A stretch of DNA of 18,478 nucleotides. It comes from CAYZUE01 sp964481825. GTDB taxonomy: Archaea > Hydrothermarchaeota > Hydrothermarchaeia > Hydrothermarchaeales > JALUUU01. Under the pieces are notes generated by a model. The model did no database searches. It saw nothing but the letters and a program-made list of their open reading frames with translations, and was not told where the DNA came from. The DNA is taken from contig CAYZUE010000022.1 in the NCBI GenBank assembly GCA_964481825.1, positions 1-18,478 of the forward strand, written 5' to 3'. Position numbers and translations under genes: made by a program. Of this stretch, positions 14,560-18,478 are shown in pieces (position 1 is the first letter of the stretch; every line of letters starts with the position of its first letter).

Positions 14560-15129
14560 CTAAATCTCTCCAGTACCATACTTTGGGGATAATCTTCTAG
14601 TTTCAATACTTCCACAGTTAGGGCACTTTAGTTTATCTTTTTCCTGTAAAAGGGGCATTGTACATTTAGTGCAAAGAGCTTTTATTACTCCTAAATCTTT
14701 ATCCGCTGTTGAAAGTTGTAATGGCCATTTCTCTCGATCAGTTATCTTTGCATAAATAGCATCTCCAACCTTCAATTCTTTGTCAATATTTGATACATAG
14801 GAATCTCTTATTTTAGAGATATGTATACCGCCCCTTACCTCGCCTGGGAGACCTCTATTATTACCTTTGATTTTAACAATATTGACTATTGCAAGTTGGG
14901 CTTTTACATCTACTACAGTTCCAATAATAAGATCCCCTGTTTGAGGTATTGAAGGAATACTAGTTTTTGCATCTACCATAACTTTTTTTTCATCCATGTC
15001 AAAAATTAAAATTCCAGAAAGGGAAGCATATATCTTACTTCCCTCTTCATAAGCACCATCTCCCGGGATAAATTCTTCGCTGAATCCTATTTCCGTACCA
15101 GGAACAACGAATTCTCCATTCTTAACCAT
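14560..15129 (-). CDS. csl4: Exosome RNA-binding subunit Csl4
   Basis: A cap subunit of the archaeal exosome that binds RNA and recruits partners. The N-terminal domain begins GEFVVPGTEIGFSEEFIPGD, with GAYEEGSKIYASLSG; the S1 domain runs over about residues 58-145 (GDLIIGTVVDVKAQLAIVNI, HISKIRDSYV, VGDAIYAKI); the C-terminal zinc ribbon is LCTKCTMPLLQEKD with LKCPNCGS. Length 189 residues. ATG 15129 is chosen because AAAGGAGTG stands 8 bases upstream; a start at 15147 would add six residues. The ATG overlaps the stop of the methyltransferase by 8 bases. Neighbouring rpoL ties RNA synthesis and decay genes together. Confidence 0.95.
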   Translation of the reverse strand: MVKNGEFVVPGTEIGFSEEFIPGDGAYEEGSKIYASLSGILIFDMDEKKVMVDAKTSIPSIPQTGDLIIGTVVDVKAQLAIVNIVKIKGNNRGLPGEVRGGIHISKIRDSYVSNIDKELKVGDAIYAKITDREKWPLQLSTADKDLGVIKALCTKCTMPLLQEKDKLKCPNCGSIETRRLSPKYGTGEI

Positions 15130-15736
15130 GATTATCACTCCTTTCAATTCTAAAAATGTTAACCTTTATCTTTTTTCTATTTTTCTTGTGAAATTTGTAG
15201 ACTTTTGATAACACGAAATCAACATCTATTACATCTGAGATATTTCCACCTTTACTATTAATGTATTTACTGACAAATTCTCGTGTCTCTACTTTATGCA
15301 TGGTGTATATAACATCTGCTACTTCAAGGGCTTTTGTAATGAATGCCCTGTCTGCTTTAGCATTGCGAACACCAAAAGGCGGATTTTGGATTACTGTGTC
15401 ACACTTACCTCTTATATCTTTTACGGAGGATTTGACCCAGATTATGTTATCTATACAAAATTTCTCAGAGTTTTTTTTAGCAACTTCTAATGCCTTTCCA
15501 TCTATATCATAACCTGTAATTTTATCTGCCCCCATTAGTGCGCATCCTATTGATAGAATCCCATTTCCACACCCTAAATCATATATTGTTTTCCCTTCTA
15601 TATCGCCCTTGAGATGTGCAATATTTAAAATTCCCGCTGCAATGGTTGTTGGTGTTGAATATTGTTCAAGATGAAACATAGGTTCTGTATAAGGTAAGCA
15701 TCTTTCTAACAGTATCTCAAGTTTTTTTTTATCCAT
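15122..15736 (-). CDS. METTL5-like N6-adenine RNA methyltransferase
   Basis: A 204-residue SAM-dependent methyltransferase of the archaeal family homologous to eukaryotic METTL5, which methylates a specific small-subunit rRNA adenine. It begins DKKKLEILLERCLPYTEP and FHLEQYSTPTTIAAGILNIA, as METTL5 relatives do. The SAM-binding DLGCGNG is at 53-59, GYDIDG at 75-80, and the catalytic NPPF at 118-121. The start ATG at 15736 is preferred to an in-frame ATG at 15826, which would add 30 poorly conserved basic residues, because TATA-like TTATATAAA at about 15758-15767 lies 27 bases upstream, as in a leaderless transcript. First gene of the long replication-transcription operon. Confidence 0.88.
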   Translation of the reverse strand: MDKKKLEILLERCLPYTEPMFHLEQYSTPTTIAAGILNIAHLKGDIEGKTIYDLGCGNGILSIGCALMGADKITGYDIDGKALEVAKKNSEKFCIDNIIWVKSSVKDIRGKCDTVIQNPPFGVRNAKADRAFITKALEVADVIYTMHKVETREFVSKYINSKGGNISDVIDVDFVLSKVYKFHKKNRKKIKVNIFRIERSDNHG

Positions 15737-15755
15737 AATGACAATTTTGATAAAA

Positions 15756-15768
15756 TTTTTATATAACT
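15756..15768 (-). promoter_or_regulatory. TATA-like element upstream of the METTL5-like gene
   Basis: On the minus strand GTTATATAAAAA is centred about 27 bases before ATG 15736, which fits a leaderless archaeal promoter and would drive the whole chain from the methyltransferase towards PriS. Inferred from position and composition only. Confidence 0.45.
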
Positions 15769-15942
15769 TTAGTTTTTTAGATATGAATTTAACATTTGCA
15801 ATTTGATTTTTAAACAATTTTTTCAATAGATTAATATTAAGTGTAAATGTGACAATTTAATATAATTTCTTTGTTCTACCTACTTATTTATTTAAAATGC
15901 ATTTAAAAATCTTTGATTTAAACCCTAATAACTATCTATTTG

Positions 15943-16752
15943 TTAATAACGCCTTGAAGATGCTGCTTTTGTAGTAATCTGAGCAGCAAACATGTGGAAT
16001 TGCTTTGAAAATGGTATATATGAAATAAATGAAAAAGCAAAAATAAAATGGAGTATCCATGATAAACGATGTGCGAATAAAAGAGTATCAATATTTTGAC
16101 CAAGTATTGCAGTAAATATTATTTTAAATACAGCACCTCCTGGAGACCAGTCTGTAAACGGAGGTGATAATGCTGCAATCCTTAATCCTTCTACGGTAAA
16201 TCCTAGGAAAACCGTTAGAAATAGTAGAATTAAGATAGTTCCGTCTTCCACATAGGTTAATATCCGTTCTGGTTTGAAAACATATCGTCTAAGGAGAGCC
16301 GCACCTGTACCTAGCAATAATACAATTCCTGCTATATCTAATATAAGAGAGAATACGAGATATCTATAACCTTTTAGTAATCCTAGATGAAGATCATAAT
16401 CTAAAGTAAGTGTGACTGTTCCTAAGAATAAAATAATGAAACTCCACATTATTCCAATAAGCATTATTCCTCTCCGTTTACTTCTTTCAAAAACTCTTTT
16501 AGCGGTAAAGCAGTCAGCCGAAAAGAAACCAGTAAATATCATTTTAAAAATCGCGGCCCTACCTTTACCAGCCAAAACATTGTCATCATCCATATATTCA
16601 AGGAGCGGCGCATCTTTTCCCTTAGCCCAAGCTGAAATATTACTCCAAAATCCATAGGCAAAGAGTAAAATTGTAAAGGTGGCAATAATATAAAACCCAG
16701 TTATGCCATCTTCAGGTACGTTCCAAAATACGGTCCTACCAATAGATTCCAT
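15943..16752 (-). CDS. HdrE/NarI-like membrane cytochrome b subunit
   Basis: A 269-residue membrane protein with about five transmembrane segments (numbered from TTG 16755: 18-37, 96-117, 132-154, 172-192, 235-249) of the nitrate-reductase gamma / HdrE / DsrM superfamily. The last segment contains FAHRLSWILHFIFAFSFI with H229 and H236, plausible heme b ligands; the C-terminus is cytosolic-like and basic. A charged loop (GFFSADCFTAKRVFERSKRR) after segment 1 is an HdrE-type feature. ATG 16752 is preferred to TTG 16755 and has AAGGTGA upstream. It should pass electrons between a quinone or methanophenazine-like carrier and the HdrD-like protein; the carrier is unknown. Last gene of the operon. 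Confidence 0.82.
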   Translation of the reverse strand: MESIGRTVFWNVPEDGITGFYIIATFTILLFAYGFWSNISAWAKGKDAPLLEYMDDDNVLAGKGRAAIFKMIFTGFFSADCFTAKRVFERSKRRGIMLIGIMWSFIILFLGTVTLTLDYDLHLGLLKGYRYLVFSLILDIAGIVLLLGTGAALLRRYVFKPERILTYVEDGTILILLFLTVFLGFTVEGLRIAALSPPFTDWSPGGAVFKIIFTAILGQNIDTLLFAHRLSWILHFIFAFSFISYIPFSKQFHMFAAQITTKAASSRRY

Positions 16753-16756
16753 CAAT

Positions 16757-17008
16757 CTAGTTCACCTTAAAACTAAATTTTTTCTGTTTTCGTAAATATT
16801 TCTTAACAACTTCTGGATGATATCTACAATCGGGACACTTTTCTTTGAAATCATTTTTACCCTTACACAATTCTCCCCCACCCATAGCATTCATAGTTAT
16901 GTATCCTTCATGTATCTCTGGTTTTTCTAAAGGAAACACGTAGTAACTATTAATAGTAATCAAATCTTCCTCAGTTACTCCTTCTATATTCACTCTACAC
17001 AGAACCAT
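16757..17008 (-). CDS. Unrecognised 83-residue cysteine-containing protein
   Basis: I do not recognise this protein. It has 83 residues, an N-terminal beta-rich part (VLCRVNIEGVTEEDLITINS, then PEIHEGYITMN), a GGGELCKGKNDFKEKCPDCR segment and a lysine-rich C-terminus. Cysteines at 4, 48, 58 and 61 with His64 could ligate a metal or cluster. It has no membrane segment. ATG 17008 has AGGTGA nearby, 8 bases after the HdrD stop, and its stop lies 4 bases before the cytochrome b ATG, so it is very likely co-translated with both and part of the same complex. It may be an accessory or electron-transfer subunit; this is inference. Confidence 0.8.
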   Translation of the reverse strand: MVLCRVNIEGVTEEDLITINSYYVFPLEKPEIHEGYITMNAMGGGELCKGKNDFKEKCPDCRYHPEVVKKYLRKQKKFSFKVN

Positions 17009-17016
17009 CTTCTCAC

Positions 17017-18282
17017 CTATAAAAGTCTAGTTGCATATTGCATAAGGTCGTTGCACTTGATTTTCGTTTTATATGCTTTCCATTCAATCCCGGCTGGAGG
17101 AGGAATCCTTCTATGAACATACATTGCGTAGCATGCGGGACAGTTCATCAATAGGGTTTGAGCCCCGGTAGCTTCAGCATCACGGAATAAAAGTTTTCCC
17201 ATTTCCATTGCAGTATCACCTTTAAATAGTCTTATAGCCCCGCCGGCTCCACAGCACCGAGTATTTCCTCTGTTGCGTTCCATCTCAACAAATTTTACAC
17301 CTGGGAGATAAGATATGAATGTTCTTACTACATCATGTACTGGTGGACCTTTAAGCCCCCTAGCCAGTTGACATGGGTCGTGAAATGTAACTGTTTCATT
17401 GGCTTTTTTTGTAAACTCAAGTTTTCCATCTTCAATAGCTTCTACAGCGAAGGGAATTATATGTTCTACTTCGAAAGGAAGCTTTCCTTTATAATACTTA
17501 GGCCAAGTAGCTCTAATCTGAGTTAAGCAACAAGGACAGGAAACAATCAATCTTTGAACTCCTTTTTCAACTAATTTTTCAACATTATTCCTAGTTAGTT
17601 CTTCCTGGATTTCCCACATACCTGCCGCAGTAATTGGGTATCCGCAACACCATGCATCTTTTGCATCAAGCATTGTGAACTCATCAGTAACTGCATCCAT
17701 TATTCGTACATCACCCTCAGGCATAGGAGCAGCTGTGTATACAAGTCCACATCCATCGAAAAATCCAACTTCTGCGTTCTCTGCCACTTTGACATCGGGG
17801 GGCATATAAATTTTATATCGTTCGTCTAGTGGTTGATTGTAAATATTCCTATTTTGTTTGGTATTTTTTAGTAAATCTGGAATGGCTCCAGGGGGTGAAT
17901 ATCCTAAATCAACAATCTTCTTCCGAAGTGTCCACCATAATCTCTGGGTATGAATACCAGTTTCGCAAACATCCCCACAGTTTCCGCAGGTAGTACAAGT
18001 ATAAACTCCTTCAATAAAGTGTTCTAATTTTTTTTCATCAATATCTACGGTTTTCTTTCCAAAAATCATTGATACTAAATCATCGCCATCGCTATGTAGA
18101 AAATCTCTAAATTGTTTTATTTTAGCAGGAGGAGAAATTGTAGGGTCACCGGTAGCATCTTGAATTGGGCACCAGTTAAGGCACTCACCACAGCCAACAC
18201 ATGCATCTACTTCAACAAGCTCTAATTTACTCAAATTTTTTTTAATTTCACCAGATTTTATTTTTACCATTTTCTTTTTCAC
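17017..18282 (-). CDS. hdrD: HdrD-like heterodisulfide reductase iron-sulfur subunit
   Basis: A 421-residue soluble iron-sulfur protein of the HdrD/DsrK type. Two 4Fe-4S binding motifs are at C28, C31, C34, C38 (ACVGCGECLNWCP) and C96, C99, C102, C106 (CTTCGNCGDVCETGI). Two CCG domains follow: C178 with C212-C213 and C249/C252 (WCCGYP, SCPCC), and C304 with C343-C344 and C381/C384 (RCCGAGG, NCPAC), the site of the noncubane cluster in heterodisulfide reductase. It may reduce CoM-S-S-CoB, or in non-methanogens another disulfide or thiol-linked substrate; the window does not decide. Starts at GTG 18282 or ATG 18270. With the small protein and the HdrE-like cytochrome it forms a three-gene operon. 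TATA-like TTATAG lies about 25 bases upstream. Confidence 0.86.
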   Translation of the reverse strand: MKKKMVKIKSGEIKKNLSKLELVEVDACVGCGECLNWCPIQDATGDPTISPPAKIKQFRDFLHSDGDDLVSMIFGKKTVDIDEKKLEHFIEGVYTCTTCGNCGDVCETGIHTQRLWWTLRKKIVDLGYSPPGAIPDLLKNTKQNRNIYNQPLDERYKIYMPPDVKVAENAEVGFFDGCGLVYTAAPMPEGDVRIMDAVTDEFTMLDAKDAWCCGYPITAAGMWEIQEELTRNNVEKLVEKGVQRLIVSCPCCLTQIRATWPKYYKGKLPFEVEHIIPFAVEAIEDGKLEFTKKANETVTFHDPCQLARGLKGPPVHDVVRTFISYLPGVKFVEMERNRGNTRCCGAGGAIRLFKGDTAMEMGKLLFRDAEATGAQTLLMNCPACYAMYVHRRIPPPAGIEWKAYKTKIKCNDLMQYATRLL

Positions 18283-18478
18283 TTTTGTTTATTAATACTC
18301 TATAAATTGTGTTTTAACCACATTCAAATATTTTAAAATTTTCTTAATACAAGTTTTTTTTCATCCTATTTAATTTGTTAGTCAAATATAACAATTTTTT
18401 CTAAAGTTACATTCTGAACAATTTTTTAAATTTTTTGATTTGTTACTTATTACTATCATAATTATATTCATGAACTAT

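Noticed and set aside
15737..15826. Longer methyltransferase start at 15826
   Set aside because: The extra residues are low-complexity basic sequence translated from the TATA-containing promoter region.

Overview
The window is an AT-rich (about one third GC by eye), gene-dense archaeal segment. Archaeal identity rests on ribosomal proteins L44e and S27e, aIF2 alpha, Nop10, PCNA, GINS51, both primase subunits, TFS, RpoL, exosome subunit Csl4, and an OapA/OapB/OapC (ArvA/B/C) trio, which is a euryarchaeal signature. Gene order, short leaders with TATA-like elements and a single small-size GINS suggest Euryarchaeota in the broad sense, possibly Thermoplasmatota; the exact lineage is inference.

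Layout. 1-371: a 30-base GC-rich tip unlike the rest, then tandem/inverted AT-rich hairpin repeats. 372-2023: a DUF362 protein converging with ammonia-dependent NAD synthetase (nadE). 2084-4445: a plus-strand operon of a vesicle-associated GTPase (ArvA/OapA), ArvB/OapB, ArvC/OapC zinc ribbon, and a sugar nucleotidyltransferase-cupin fusion. ArvC has no ATG/GTG/TTG and seems to start at ACG. 4566-4637: tRNA-Cys(GCA). 4640-4939: a frameshifted remnant of a Vsr-type endonuclease, absent from any intact reading frame. 4944-6122: a PHP-domain protein with a zinc ribbon.

6278-8510 (minus strand): L44e, S27e, aIF2 alpha, Nop10 and a PAC2-family proteasome-assembly-chaperone-like protein, tightly overlapped. 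8585-15736 (minus strand): METTL5-like RNA methyltransferase, Csl4, RpoL, RNase III-like/Nudix fusion, TFS, an OB-fold protein, PCNA, PriL, PriS and GINS51, a chain coupling replication, transcription, RNA decay and translation genes. One plus-strand gene, a SpoVG-family regulator, interrupts this chain between GINS and PriS.

15943-18282 (minus strand): an HdrD-like iron-sulfur protein, an unrecognised 83-residue cysteine-containing protein, and an HdrE/NarI-like membrane cytochrome b subunit, together looking like a membrane-bound disulfide- or thiol-linked redox module.

Most interesting points: the ACG start of arvC; RpoL with a helix-hairpin-helix domain inserted inside its fold; the RNase III-like/Nudix fusion; the SpoVG gene in a replication locus; the surface-sugar nucleotidyltransferase coupled to arvABC; the Vsr fossil beside tRNA-Cys; and the small protein between HdrD and HdrE.
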